Of a DNA stretch of 64,000 bases, positions 22,481 through 34,640 are shown one piece after another. The position numbers and the translations under genes were made by a program. The notes beneath the pieces were generated by a model, which worked only from the letters and a program-made list of their open reading frames with translations, ran no database searches and had not been told where the DNA came from. Origin of the DNA: Acephala macrosclerotiorum (lineage: Eukaryota > Ascomycota > Leotiomycetes > Helotiales > Mollisiaceae); contig MU119420.1 in assembly GCA_014904845.1 (NCBI GenBank), forward strand, positions 1 to 64,000, read 5' to 3'. Every line of letters starts with the position of its first letter. Position 1 is the first letter of the stretch.

Positions 22481-23837
22481 GCGACTTACTAGTGTTTCCG
22501 GAGTCTAATAGTCGCGCAAAATATCCATTCGTTGCTCAAGTCCTGATATAATATAACACTATTAGTGTGGTGCTTTGTAGTTCGAGGGGACATTGAAAGG
22601 GGAAAAGTGAGCCTTACCCAAGGGAGATGTCAAGTCGTTGAGCAAATCTCTTCTCTTCTTTCGGACGTAGGTCATCCCAGATGATTTCTCCTTACTCATT
22701 TGCTTCTTTGAAGTTGATCTATTGCTTTGAGGCCAGAGCCTGCTTTCATAGCGTCTGAAGCGATCACAACTTCCTCCCCTGAGTTTATTTTGGAATATAG
22801 AGAGGCGCCAATTTTGGTTATTTGTTTGACCAAAAAACGGTGATCCGGTAAAGATACAAAAGCTACGAGATGGACATGTTAAACCATGCCCAGCAGCTTA
22901 GAAATGTTGCGGCGAAGTTGGCGGACACGTTTCGAAGGGATAGGATGTGGACGAGTCCGACGGTGTTGAGGATGGGGTTTGAGAGGTGGCAAAGGGGATT
23001 GCAGATGGGTATTTTGATTGAGAATCGCTTGCTAAGTTGCTTATGAGGCTATCGATGATGGACTCTGGATGCGAGTCTTTCTTCGAAAGCGCACCATGAG
23101 AAAATGGCATGGCTTGTGGTTTCCAAGGCCCAAATGTTGGCGTAGGAGCCTACGGCTTCCGACTGATGAGTTGTAACCGTATCCATGAATTGAGCATGAG
23201 TATGTTACTCCAATCTCCACATCGAGCCTCGAAATACGAACAAAGCCATTCTAGTCTAGTTCTAGGGAGAAATCAAGAGAGATCTTGCTATGGCTCAATG
23301 ATTCCACTTGGAAGTAGCACCCCAGGTCTTTCGGTAAATGTAAGAGAAGCCAGCCTGCTCCTGCTTCAGTCGCGAGAAGGAAGTCGCATTTCAGTCCCTT
23401 CTCATATCAAATCATCGTACCCAAAGCAAATTATCAACCTTCAGCTCACCAACTTTCATACTCAAGAAGGACCTTTTTGATGAGCATTCAGCAGCTTTCT
23501 CTTCCTTTTCCTTTTTTCTTCTTTTAAAAACAAAGAAGAGGAAAGAAAGGGGTGGGATCCGTTGGCTTGAAACTTGAGCGTGGCTGCATTTGGGGCGCAA
23601 AAGCAACTCGATTTTAGGGGCAATACTTTGACACACTATCCCGAATGAGTGCGGCTGAACTTGCGCCACGTATCACCTCTCCTATTCGAGAGTAGCTAAT
23701 CAGCTACAAAATCCTACGCAGGTACTTAAGACCTCGCGAAAAGATGACCTTTGGATCACACTTCAAAGTTCGCAACAATTCGGTTCACCTCCCCCGAGTT
23801 CACAGGGCCCTTCTACCCCTCCATCAAGGCAGCAATT
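22481..23837. other. Intergenic, 5' flank of HET gene
   Basis: Short frames on both strands (for example 22898-23110 minus and 23109-23480 plus) show no family signature. The final part is the presumed promoter of the HET gene at 23838. Confidence 0.4.
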
Positions 23838-25952
23838 ATGGCTGAAGAATCGTCGGAAGCCTCGACCACGGAGTTGTGCTGCTCGTGCAACGACCTTGTT
23901 CTGGATCCCATCGGTGACTTGGGACATCGAGAAATACCTTTCGCCAACTTCAAACAGACCGCGCAAGCAGGATGCAGTACTTGTGACATGCTTCTGAGAG
24001 GCATCCTGACGCAAGAGCAAGAGATCCAAGATGTTAAGAAAGTTGTTCTATGGTCATTTGGCAAAACTGAACCTTTGAACGTTAACCTTTGGACAGAAGG
24101 TGGTTTGAAGCAAGAGTTTGAATTCTATTGGGCTCGTGAGCAATCCAAAATGGAGCCCTTTGTTCGGTTGAGTTGCTGACAATTCTTATATAGCGGAGTG
24201 TGAGGATCAAAAGAAAAGCTTCGTGGACCACAGCCCCAAAGCGTCGCCGGCCTGGCCTGTTATTGGAAGAGCAAGGCACATCTCACCGGATTCATCAACA
24301 GAGAACTGTTTCAAACAGGCCCAAGACTGGTTATTTAACTGCTGTTTCAAACACAATTGTTGTGGGGGTTACGAACACCTTCCCCTGCCGACCCGTGTTC
24401 TGGAGCTCTTGAGCGATGAATATGCGACGCTCTGCGAGCCTAAGAGCTACGAGAAAGACCACTATGCTGCTCTAAGCCATTGTTGGGGGTTAGTGGTGCC
24501 CACCAGATTGACCAAGCCAACTATGAGGACTTGAAAGGAGGCCCTATCATCATCTCGGATTTACCAAAGACGTTCCGTGACGCCATGAAAATCGCGAGCA
24601 CTCTTAATGTCAGATATCTCTGGATCGATTCTTTGTGCATAATTCAGGATTCGGAGGAAGACTGGCAAGTAGAGGCGGGGAAAATGAGCGCTGTGTACAG
24701 AAACGCAACATTCACTATTGCCGCTCATGGATCCGGCGACTCCAATGGAGGCTGTTTTGTTAGTGGAGCGAGTCGGCAACATAGATACTCCACGATTCGA
24801 GGAACGAATAAAGATGGTGTGGAAAGCGACGTGCACATTCGTCTTTCGGGCTTCCGAGAACCAAATCGCGACGAAGGCCTCGCGCATATTGCGAGGGGGA
24901 ACAAGGACAAACCGCTTCCCAGCAGGCTGAGTACGCGAGGATGGGTATTTCAAGAACGATTGTTATCGCAGCGAACACTACATTACACAGGGTCTGAACT
25001 TGTCTTCGAGTGCAGAGCTGGCCTACAATGCGAATGCAAAGTCGGCATGGATACATCTGTACATGCTACGAACTTCAAGAGACAGTTCATAGAGGAGGCT
25101 GCAGACACAAAAACGGGTTTCAGGTATGTGATTCTACCAAAACAGTAACATTTTGATGATTGGCCTTTGGCTGAACAATTTAGATCACCGAATCTCCTCC
25201 CACGGTGGCTAGAACTTGTGGAGCATTACACGAAACTCCAACTCACAAAACAGTCTGATCGACTACCAGCACTCTCCGGCCTTGCTGGGACAAACTGGGA
25301 GGAGATCTACTGGGAATCTAAGACAGATACTCCCGCTTACATCTTTGGACTATGGAAGAAGACATTCCATCGAGATCTCCATTGGCGAAGCGCGGTGGAA
25401 TGGTCTTCCGGTACTGCCTCCACTCACAGTCGTCACGAAGAAGGGTATGCTCCTAGTTGGTCTTGGGCTTCCGTCACGGGTCCCATCGAGTATGAGCAAC
25501 AAGTTAAGGGAAATGACCTAGAGCAGAACCGCTTTTTCAAAATCCTGGAAATCATTGTCGAGCCCTCGACGAAGAATAAGTTTGGCCCTGGCTCGGGAAG
25601 TTTCGTTGCTGTATGCGTGATGGTCCCTTCCAAGGTCATCCTGGTAGACCATCGAGGGGAGCCCGCATATATCATCGCGGGCACGAAGGCGTTGGAGGGC
25701 GGCACAGCATGTCCATATGACACCTTCCACCCGGACATCACAGACGGCCATCCGGAGGTTTCTGATCGCCAGGACTGCTTCTTTATGATTACTTCCACGA
25801 TTGGGGAGAACCCTCATCGTCATACCCCAATGGGGTTGGTACTGGTGAAGTGTGATGATTCGTACAAGCGTGTAGGGTATCTACGATCCACTAAGTACAC
25901 AACAAATGAGTGGCAAGAAGGTTCTGAACTAATGACGGTGAGGGTGGTTTGA
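23838..25952 (+). pseudogene. HET-domain gene with a one-base frameshift
   Basis: The exons are 23838..24135, 24194..25123 and 25184..25952. The introns are GTGAGC to TATATAG (58 bp, branch CTGAC) and GTATGT to TTTAG (60 bp). The ATG at 23838 gives MAEESSEASTTELCCSCNDL. The N-terminal Cys-rich part (LCCSCNDL, AGCSTCDMLL) is followed by the HET core: YAALSHCWG, LPKTFRDAMKIASTLNVRYLWIDSLCIIQD and YRNATFTIAA, then GWVFQERLLSQRTLHYTGSE. At 24484-24488 five Gs stand where six are needed to continue from SHCWG into VSGAHQID, so the frame breaks inside the most conserved motif. Two flanking phrases on either side are otherwise perfect. HET proteins trigger incompatibility cell death. Either this allele is dead or a G-run indel error is present. 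Confidence 0.7.
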
Positions 25953-26149
25953 GGTCTGCGTGTTTTGGAAATGTTCTGAGAAGGAAATGGTAACGACTAC
26001 GGCGTTGAGGATGATGGCAATGATGACATGACTCAACCATGTATCCGAAGGCATCAACAGCCAGGTTAAAGATAGGTTAAAGATGGATGGTAACATTTGA
26101 TTCGAATTTTGATTTAGACGCTGCAAAAATCAATTTTGGATAGACGGCA
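25953..26149. other. Short 3' flank of HET gene
   Basis: No feature is seen between the HET stop and the next repeat block. Confidence 0.4.
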
Positions 26150-29100
26150 TAGTAGAAAGGACTATTGTTTAATCTAATCGATGATGTCTTTGTCGTGGTA
26201 TCGGCCTTCTCAGCCTCAGCCTCGATTCAGGCGCATTCTCGCTCGAGACAAGGCAGAATGGGAGGCGAACTGCAAGAACAAAGCTGACTGTTTCCATTTC
26301 AGGAAAGAAATTGGAGGCCATTAGGAATGACCAAACAATATAGACCGGTCGCTCCGTAGGTTGGAAATTCAAAATAATAGTTTTGCTCAATCGTCTTTTT
26401 TAGTATTCATAATTGGTTGACTATCGGCAAATACTTCAGGCAAAGTCTATGTCAGTTGAGATCTCGTAATTAGGTGGTATTGGAGGCCAATGCACTGAGA
26501 CATCGTTCGATGTTGATCGCGCATCGGCTCATATAGGCGGTCTGGGCCGGTCTGATGCACCGGTGAAATCATTTTACTAAGGGAACATTCCCACAGATTA
26601 GACATCATTTGCCCTCTCAACTGATAGTCTAGAACTCAGCAGGAACGATTAGTGGTAGTGGCAGTCTGCTCAGTTTGCATACAAACGCACCTTCGCTGCA
26701 GGCGAGGCAGAAATGTAACAAGACGCTGAAATTCGCGAAGGCGAATTCTCTCGAAACATCTCTTTTCAGCAAAAATTGGAGGCCATGAGGCAAGCGAAGC
26801 GAAGAGCTGAAATTCCAAAGTTGGAAGGAGCATGCATCATTCTATTGATGAACACTGGCCGACAAGCGAGCCCTCTCTTTTGAGGCGCTTTTGTTGCATC
26901 TCTCAGAAATGAGAAGGACCCTACGTTTCGGGACCACGCTCTTGGCAGCCCAATACTTGGAGGCCAAAGGAGACGGAGAGCTCCGCATAGTGAAGCGTCC
27001 AGAATTCAAGAGGAGCATCGTGCTGTCTTCCCCGCATGAGCATTGGTTACCAAGCGGGTCTGAATCTTGGAGGCGCTTTTGTTGCATTTCGCTGGGTCAT
27101 GCAGAAAGTCGGGCCCCATGCCAATCTCATCTTTTTCCACTTTATTTGGAGGCCAGAAACAACTTCATGCATCCACTATCTAGATAGAGCCGAGTCCAAA
27201 ATTCAAACGAGCAGCACGCTTTTTCCAAACGTTTGACGATGGAGATTGGCTGGGAAGCGAGGCGATTTCATTGCAGCGGGTTTGACACACCTACAGCAGC
27301 CACCCGCTATTTGGAGGTCGTCTGCACGCCACGGGCCACGGCACAGAGTCCACAACCCCACAAGAACACAAAGGCTCGCTCAGGTATCCAGCTCTAGTTA
27401 TTGATCAGTTACCCAGTGTGAATGTTAGGAATGCATTTGGTGTGCATCGCAGTTCTGCCAGTATGACGCTAGACTGGGAGGTCTATTCAATAAATTTTGC
27501 AGCACGGCGCCCTCGTGGCATTCTGAGGGACTCGCACCTCTACCATGCGCAACAAAAGAAGTTCTCGTTGTACAGCTAAGTGGTACAGTCTTACGGAGGG
27601 ATTTTTGTTGCATATCGTTGTCCTTCCCAAAGACTTCACGAAACTTTGTACGATTGGCCAAGCGGTAAAGTAAGGTTGCAAGTGTAACCGTTATGGTTGT
27701 ACCTGTCACGTGGAGACAGTTGATGCAAGTGAGACGATGTCTGAGATGACGAAGATGTTCGCCGAATGAAACACTATCCGTTGCACATCATCAACATTCC
27801 TGAAATATTTGATGGTCGTTATTTACAATTCTCGATCAATGTCTTGTTGCACATCGAAGCACCACTAGATCATTAGCTTCACACGCGGCGCATTGCAGGC
27901 AACCTGCTGTCATTGGAAGAATGACTTCTTTGCTGCTTATCGTAAATTCTGCAGACTTGCAGAGAATGTCCCAGATGATGTTGCTCATTGGCGAAAGGCG
28001 AGACTGTTGCACATCGTTGTGTCCGCGTCTGTGGGATACACTGACCTCGTGACTGTCTCAAAGGCACTTGTTGGTGCTGAAGTTGGGCATCTGCCTAGAA
28101 TTTGGAGGCCAGAATGGGATCGTACCTTTGCCTGTTTCAGGGCTAGACCAATTTTTGAGAGTGCGAATTTCAACGAGCACATTGTGCTTGCTGTGCCAGA
28201 TAAGCACTCGTGATTGGCTAACGGTGAAATCGCTCTTTTGCTGCATGCCGAGGCGGTCGCGGACCTTATTTCCTCTCGCTTCCGGCCTGTTTTGGTAAAG
28301 CTCGAGAATTTGAGAGTTGGAGATTCAGCAGGACATTGTCTTCCTCTCTTCCTTATAGACGCTTGCGATTGGCTGTCATTAAAGTCGCGTTCTGTTGCTG
28401 TACATCGTGACAATGCGAAGAGGCTGTTGTATGAGCAGGCTTTGGTTGGAGGCAGCTCCGCCACGGCCAATTTTGGCAAGGCTCGGAATTTCGAGAGTAT
28501 GGAATCTAGTAGACACGTTGCCCTCTCTGCAAAACCAGCACCTTTGATTGGTCTACCAGGCGGCGATTCTCTCTCGTTGGCTGACTCCAAGTTGGAAAAG
28601 GAGGCTTAGCGAACACTGCGGACGTGGTTTTGGAGGCTGCTGAGCCACACCGAAAATAGGTAAGAGTGAACAAAATCCAGCAAACACAGAGTGCCTTCTT
28701 TCTCTTCAGGAGCATTTGATTGGTCCACCAGCCGGCATTCCTTTTGTTGCACATCGCTGTCTTCCCCAGAGACTTTTCAGTGAGCCGCAAGTTTGGAGGC
28801 CGGAAAACGCTCATGGATGTGGACGTGGAGCCTCTGGAATCTTTAATTCCACCAATAGAGGGATTTTTGAAAGTCTGAAATCCAAAAAAGGATGGCGATC
28901 TCGTTGCAAAAAGGAGATAATTGATTGGCTGACGGTAAAGTCATACTTTTGTTGGAGACTCGAAATATCTGGATCGGGAGGCTAAGCATCGAGGCTCTGG
29001 GGTCTCTTACTAGGAGCGAGAATTAAAGAGTGCGATGATCAGAATGCCTTCCTTACGTTCCCAAGTCAACGTTGGAGGCTAGGAAAGGAAAAATGCTAAT

Positions 29101-29420
29101 GCACGCTAATAGCATGCGTTATAAAATCCAGAAATACACATTCCCTTCTTTACCACGTGGACCACTACAATTGCTTGACCCAGTTCGCGCTAAGACTGTC
29201 TACCCATTACGGACGCTGGCTGGGTTGAGGCTTTCCGTGTCCCGCACGAGTAAACCTTTGCCGTAAATTTGGAGGCCAAATTAACTTGAAATAAACAGCC
29301 ACTTTACCTCGGAAACCAATAGAATGAATTTCCTGAGGTAGGGAATTCAGAAAACATAACACTCCCCTATCAACCAAAACAGCACTCATGATTGGTCCAC
29401 GACTAAGCTCACAACTAGCA
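26150..29420 (+). repeat. Diverged satellite-like array, block B (direct orientation)
   Basis: TTGGAGGCC anchors occur at about 26311, 26480, 26776, 26957, 27145, 28101, 28792 and 29268, with weaker ones at 27313, 28443, 28631 and 29065. The best-preserved inter-anchor blocks are GATTGGTCCACCAGCCGGCA followed by TTTTGTTGCACATCGCTGTC near 28717-28760, and GTGATTGGCTAACGGTGAAA followed by TTTTGCTGCA near 28211-28244. All units read in the same direction. None of the short frames crossing the units keeps coding sense from unit to unit. Confidence 0.7.
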
Positions 29421-29685
29421 ATGCTATTTCGTAATTGAAAAGTATCAAAATATCCAGCCTCTTCATAATTTCCTCCACTACTAACAAGTACTACTAGGAG
29501 AATGTAGTAGAAGAAGACGAAGAAGATACGAGTCTCGCACGTGATACTCCCTCTTCTGGAATTGTGGCTTGGGGCTGAAGCACGAGGCTTGATCAGGCAA
29601 TGTCAAATTTCAATCAGACAATCAGACAGTCCGCCGGTGGTCCATCTCGACCATATGTTTATCAACGAAATCATATATAATCAGG

Positions 29686-31932
29686 ATGTCGTCGATTCTT
29701 GCCGTCCTCTTCTTCCCCCTGAGAACCCTTGCAGTCCCGCCGTTACCCCGCGGAATCCAATCAATCGGCTCCATCGACCCTTCAACCGACGAATGGTCCT
29801 CAACCCTCTCAGGTATCGGGCCCTTGATTCTGCTCATCGGCGAACGAGCAACGCAGCAAGTTCTCAGAAACGTGCGCTCTCCAGCCTCAGCTTTCAGTCT
29901 TGCCGCCGCCCCGCTCGGCCTTCTTACCGTCGCCACGAGCCTCATCCGCTTCTGTGGGACACAACAGTTGAGAGCGTTCATAGGATATGAACTTGAGGCG
30001 AGGACTGTGTCGGGAATTGAGGTCACAAGAGTCAATTGTGGGGGTGTGACGGCACATTTGACGCATGGCTATGTGGTTAGAAGTATTGTTGCGAATCCAG
30101 CTAGTCAGTTGATCGCTGTGAGCATTCTCGAGGGACAAGAGAGGGGGCTGGAAGAACCTGCTTTGGAGAGGATCAGAGCGAGCGAGAGCTTTGAGAGACA
30201 GAAGAGGAGGCTGGGTATTCCTGATGGTGAAGCAGGTGTGCAGTGGTGTATGCACATCATGCTGACTGATGATTCAAATGAAGCTGTGACTGCTCTTGTA
30301 CAGACTTTGGCAAGAGCTGTTGGAATGGTGCCAGGTAACAAAGAGATCGCAGACTTCCAACAATCTTTGATGCCTAGACATGTAACTGAGGGAGACTCTG
30401 GCGGCAGTGATCCTAGAACCAGCAGTGTGGTGTATAGGAGTGACACCATCGAAGAAACGCCTATCTCACAGACAAGCACTGGAAAGCTGCAGTCAACCCT
30501 TACATCAAGCACGACAAAATCAGACAATCTCAAAGTGTCGGCAACCAAAGTGACTTCTACTCTCTCTACAATCACCGAAAAGCGCCCCTCGACCTCGCCA
30601 TTCTGGGACTTCTCTTTCATGACAACCTTCGACGCAGTCTCTGAATTCACGACTTGTGCTCCCACGAGAATATTCCATGGTGCTATCATTGGTATCATTG
30701 CATGCATGGGCATAGTCATGGTTCATCTTCTTGCTCTGTGGTCGAACGACTGGGTTATGTCTATTGGCTGGATCCTCGTGATGGTCGGGTATGTTGGAAT
30801 TGTCTTCGGTGTCATGTTTGCCTCTCTTCTCATCTCCTACTCTTGCATAAGTGTCAAGCTCAACACTTCATCACAAACCCCCTCCCGGCATTGGAAAGAC
30901 GGTATGGCTGTCTCCGTCAAGAATGTCGACTCGATGGATACCACAGGCAGCGCCTTCGTTTCTTCTCCCGAACCACATCAGAATCTCGAAGCGATTTACA
31001 TCAAACCATCTACTCGACAAGACCGCGGTCTTGCGACACTCATCACCATCTCTGTGGTTCTTGCGTTCATTGCCCACTACTTAGGCCTCCGTGCCATCAA
31101 ATGGTGGGCCAGTATCGGCGAATTGGGAATCTGCATTGCCGCAGCTTTCGCTCGATCCCTATCTAACGATATCCAACCTCGATTCGCCGAAGTCGAGGGG
31201 GTGAAAATCGACAAGCGATGCTCTTCAACAGGTGTGATCCGTACCCAGAGTGCTCATCTCATCGACGAAAATACAGAGCCGACACACAAGATCGATGGAC
31301 GATCATATTCTCTCAAAGTTCTGGACCATGTACCGACCGTTGGCGAACGTGTCGCGTACCAGATTGCCAAACTATGTCTCAACGACGAAGAATTATGCGC
31401 CCTCCTCAGAAAGCTGACAGGCATACAACTTACCATTTTCCAGTCCCCCTCAGCTCTATCAGCCTCAACACGCTCCGTTCTCGCTTCTTTCACTGGCGGA
31501 ATCCTCGTCTCGGAAGGTCTAGCTGGACCCGCACCTCAACTAGTCATCTCTTTCCAAGCCAAAATCTCAGATCTAGGAGCTCCATCTTCCCTTCTCGGAC
31601 GTTCCATTATGCGACAGCCAGAATGGCGTCTTCAAGCAGGTGCTGGAAAAGGTATTCCACTAGGAAATGTTTATGTGTTTGCCATGCAAAGTATGTTGGA
31701 CTGGTGGACATTGAGCGAGGATCGGAACGATATGGTGGATTTGCAGAAGAATTTGCATTGGCCTATGCTTTTGGTTAATTGCGCATTTTTCTTGAAGTGT
31801 CTGGAGATTGGGAAGGGAGATGAAGAGTTAGCGAAGGGGTTGGAGAAAGTTCATGAGGAGGTTGGAGAGGGCGATTTGAAGGTTGCGAGGGATGTTGTTG
31901 AGTTTTTGAAGAAATGGGAAATAAGTGCCTGA
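29686..31932 (+). CDS. Uncharacterised 748-residue multi-pass membrane protein
   Basis: This is an intact single-exon gene. The product starts MSSILAVLFFPLRTLAVPPL, which may act as a signal anchor. The first 210 residues carry conserved-looking phrases (LLIGERATQQVLRNVRSPAS, SLIRFCGTQQLRAFIGYELE). A Ser/Thr-rich stretch follows around residues 245-305. Hydrophobic helices are clustered near residues 325-400 (IIGIIACMGIVMVHLLALWS, WILVMVGYVGIVFGVMFASL) and 450-490 (LATLITISVVLAFIAHYLGL). The C-terminal 230 residues are soluble and end VVEFLKKWEISA. I do not recognise the family; a cell-surface or plasma-membrane location is likely. It stands alone between two blocks of the repeat array, which start within 150 bp of its stop. 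Confidence 0.75.
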   Translation: MSSILAVLFFPLRTLAVPPLPRGIQSIGSIDPSTDEWSSTLSGIGPLILLIGERATQQVLRNVRSPASAFSLAAAPLGLLTVATSLIRFCGTQQLRAFIGYELEARTVSGIEVTRVNCGGVTAHLTHGYVVRSIVANPASQLIAVSILEGQERGLEEPALERIRASESFERQKRRLGIPDGEAGVQWCMHIMLTDDSNEAVTALVQTLARAVGMVPGNKEIADFQQSLMPRHVTEGDSGGSDPRTSSVVYRSDTIEETPISQTSTGKLQSTLTSSTTKSDNLKVSATKVTSTLSTITEKRPSTSPFWDFSFMTTFDAVSEFTTCAPTRIFHGAIIGIIACMGIVMVHLLALWSNDWVMSIGWILVMVGYVGIVFGVMFASLLISYSCISVKLNTSSQTPSRHWKDGMAVSVKNVDSMDTTGSAFVSSPEPHQNLEAIYIKPSTRQDRGLATLITISVVLAFIAHYLGLRAIKWWASIGELGICIAAAFARSLSNDIQPRFAEVEGVKIDKRCSSTGVIRTQSAHLIDENTEPTHKIDGRSYSLKVLDHVPTVGERVAYQIAKLCLNDEELCALLRKLTGIQLTIFQSPSALSASTRSVLASFTGGILVSEGLAGPAPQLVISFQAKISDLGAPSSLLGRSIMRQPEWRLQAGAGKGIPLGNVYVFAMQSMLDWWTLSEDRNDMVDLQKNLHWPMLLVNCAFFLKCLEIGKGDEELAKGLEKVHEEVGEGDLKVARDVVEFLKKWEISA

Positions 31933-32059
31933 TACGTATAAGAATCTTGCAGGTATCGAAGTATGACTATTCAAACCCCATGTTAATGGTCACGGTTTTC
32001 GTTGCATATTGATTATACTCTTGGTTACACAGCGTGTGTGAGAATACGCAAGCTTTCCT

Positions 32060-34640
32060 AAGGTGAAGCCCCACACTCATGCATTCAGTGAGGCTCAAGA
32101 GTTGGAATTCGGAGGCCAAACACTTTCGGACCTGGTTCGAGATCCCGCGGAAGAACGAGCTATGATTGGATGACAGTGTTCGAAATTCGAAAACAGATGG
32201 TTCCTACTTCTAGATATCCGTATTCGTGATTGGCTTACTTCTAGGTCATGCTTTTTCGGCTGAAATATCCGAGTAGACTGTCGGCCTTGTTTTTGCATCT
32301 CTATACTTTTTAGAGTTGTTCGACGCTTGTGCCAAATGCTAAGTTCTTTTGATTTGTAGCATTCTACAAATTATTTCTCAACTAGCTGGAGATCTGGTGG
32401 AGAAAGAGGGGAGAGAACTTTCAAAAGAGCAACTTCAACAAGCTGCGAAGATCTGGCAGTCGCCGAGCGTGGATCGTGATGCAACCTCCCGAAGTCTAGA
32501 ACAAATTTGGAGGCCGCGCCTCTTCATGACTTGCATCTGGCTCAACTACAAAGCCAGTAACATGCGTTGCCCAGAGTACGAAATCTAGAAACAGACAATG
32601 CCTTCTCTGACTCATCTCCTGTTATGATTGGTAGGCAATGTTTTTCCTCTTTCAGCTTTCTGCACAACGCCGAACGAGTACTTGTGGAGGCGCAAGAAAC
32701 TGCACTGCCCCGTATTTGGAGGCCAGCAACTACGGAGAACGCGGTCAAAAGTCTGGGTCTACAGGGTATGTGCCCTGTAACTGCCCTGTAATGTCTCAAG
32801 CTATGCCCTGAAAGGTGATCGTCCACAGAACTCACTGTAAATACGCCTCAACCCACTAAAGAACAGCGCTGTAACTGCCCTATAAGGCCCTAAGCTATGC
32901 TTTGTAGGGTAATTATCCACAAAACCCACTGTAAATACGCCTCGACCCACTAAATAACAGGCTCTCAAGCCCCGAGGAGGAGTAGAATTACGAAGGGATG
33001 CCTCAAGCGAGCCAATCAAAGGATATTACAGGGCTTGCATGAGACATTACAGGGCAGTTACAGGGCACATACCCTGTAGACCCAGACTTTTGACCGCGTT
33101 CTCCGTACTCCCCGACTTTTAAGCAACCAACGAGAGGAGTTTCTCAAAGTATGAAATCCAGAAACAGACAATGTCTTCTCTGCTAATATAGAGCGCTTGA
33201 TTGGCTGAAGACAATCACGCTCTTTTGTTGCAGATCGCTACATTCCTCGAAACGAGAAAGAGCTCAATGAGCCCCAAATTTGGAGGCCGACATTTTCATG
33301 TTTATTTGCCACTCGGCTCATGTAGACCAATAGGATGAGTTTCTTGGGTATAATTCAATAATAGACACGAAACTAGAACTCATGATTGGTCAACTCCCAA
33401 GTCACGAGATGTCGGTGGGTTTTTGCCTCGATGGAATAGGGTGAGAAAAAGACAGTAACTTCTTCAGATTGTGACACTGCTGCAAATGGCTACGTTTTTG
33501 AAGGGGGTTTTGTAATATATCTTGCAAAATTGGAGGCTATACTTCCGAATATTGCAAAGGTCAACGAGGAGTGAAGAGTCAACTGCCAAGTTATGAGTCT
33601 CGGGGACGTCGTATTTGCCTAAGGCGACACAACGCAGAGCAAAACGGGATCCTGTTTGGATCCTGGTTATGTTGCCACAGTTGGAGGCCAAATTTTTTTT
33701 GGAGCAGTTCTTGTGCCTGACATGGGAAGCCAATAGATTGAGGTTTTCAGAGTACAAAATCCACAAACAGACATTGCCCTCTCTCTAAAACCAGAAGACT
33801 TGATTGGCCAACTATTAAGGTTGCAATTTTGTTGCACATCGCTGCTGCAGACCGCACGCCTTGAGCTCAGTGACACGACATCTCATCGCCCAAAGCAGGG
33901 ATTGGAGGCCAAGATTCAGGGCGAATGGTATGAGGGTGTGAGTGCTATGAGTGCTAATAGGACGAATGTTAGAGTTGAAAATCCAGAACTTCACATCGTC
34001 CTCCTCGAGTAATCTGCACGTGTGATTCGTCAGCTACCAGGGTTGTGACTTTGCTGCATATCGCAACAGCAAGCTCATCATGCATCCTCACGGAGCTTCG
34101 TGCCCGTCTCACTCGCCTTGCAGATTTGGAGGCCAGCGCACAGACACGATGACCCCAAGAAGAAAGAGCCGATTGGTTATTATCGGATTTGAGAGTTAGA
34201 AATCTGAAAATGCACATTGCCTTCGAGAGGTGAGCGGGAGGCGTGATTGGATGACTTACATGTTACGAGTCCCTGTCACTGAAAGTTGGACGAACACTGA
34301 ACACTATGCACTGTGGTGAACATAAAAATGGTATCAGATACGAACAATTTGTAGAAGTGTGCATTCAAGAAAGGAAGTAAAAGCTTGGAGTTTGGAATTC
34401 AGTATCGTACCATACCTCATCCCTCAAAATCAAGCCCAAGTCAACCGCGAGCGGGAAAAGAAATGAAAAACCGCATGCAAGCCTCTCCAGCCCTCGAATT
34501 AGCTCACAATTTGGAGGCCGCGGCGGCTCGGAGACGATCTCGGTTGGCGAAAAAAAAAAAAAAAGTAAAAACAGTGTTCGAAGTCCTCCAGGTCAACACT
34601 GCCTCTTTTGCTACACTCATGCTTATGATTGGCCGACCTC
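32060..34640 (+). repeat. Diverged satellite-like array, block C (direct orientation)
   Basis: This block holds the clearest units. Anchors TTTGGAGGCC lie at 32108, 32506, 32715, 33279, 33681, 33902, 34125 and 34510; several intervals are 209-224 bp. Each unit runs AAATCCAGAAACAGACATTG (for example 33157 and 33758), then CTTGATTGGCTGA (33198 and 33800), then TTTTGTTGCACATCGC (33223 and 33827), then the anchor. A second CCAAT-type box in opposite sense (GACCAATAGGATGAG) precedes the first block in some units. The 32731-33107 interval is a later MITE insertion. Confidence 0.75.
32733..33105. mobile_element. MITE with perfect 66-bp terminal inverted repeats
   Basis: The element is 373 bp long, begins CGGAGAACGCGGTCAAAAGT and ends with its exact reverse complement. 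The two termini match over 66 bases without a mismatch. It is flanked on both sides by TA (32731-32732 and 33106-33107), the target duplication of Tc1/mariner-type transposition. The interior holds two tandem copies of a unit of about 94 bp (CTGTAAATACGCCTC at 32834 and 32929). There is no open frame for a transposase, so it must be moved in trans. It interrupts a unit of array block C. Perfect termini imply a recent insertion. Confidence 0.85.
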
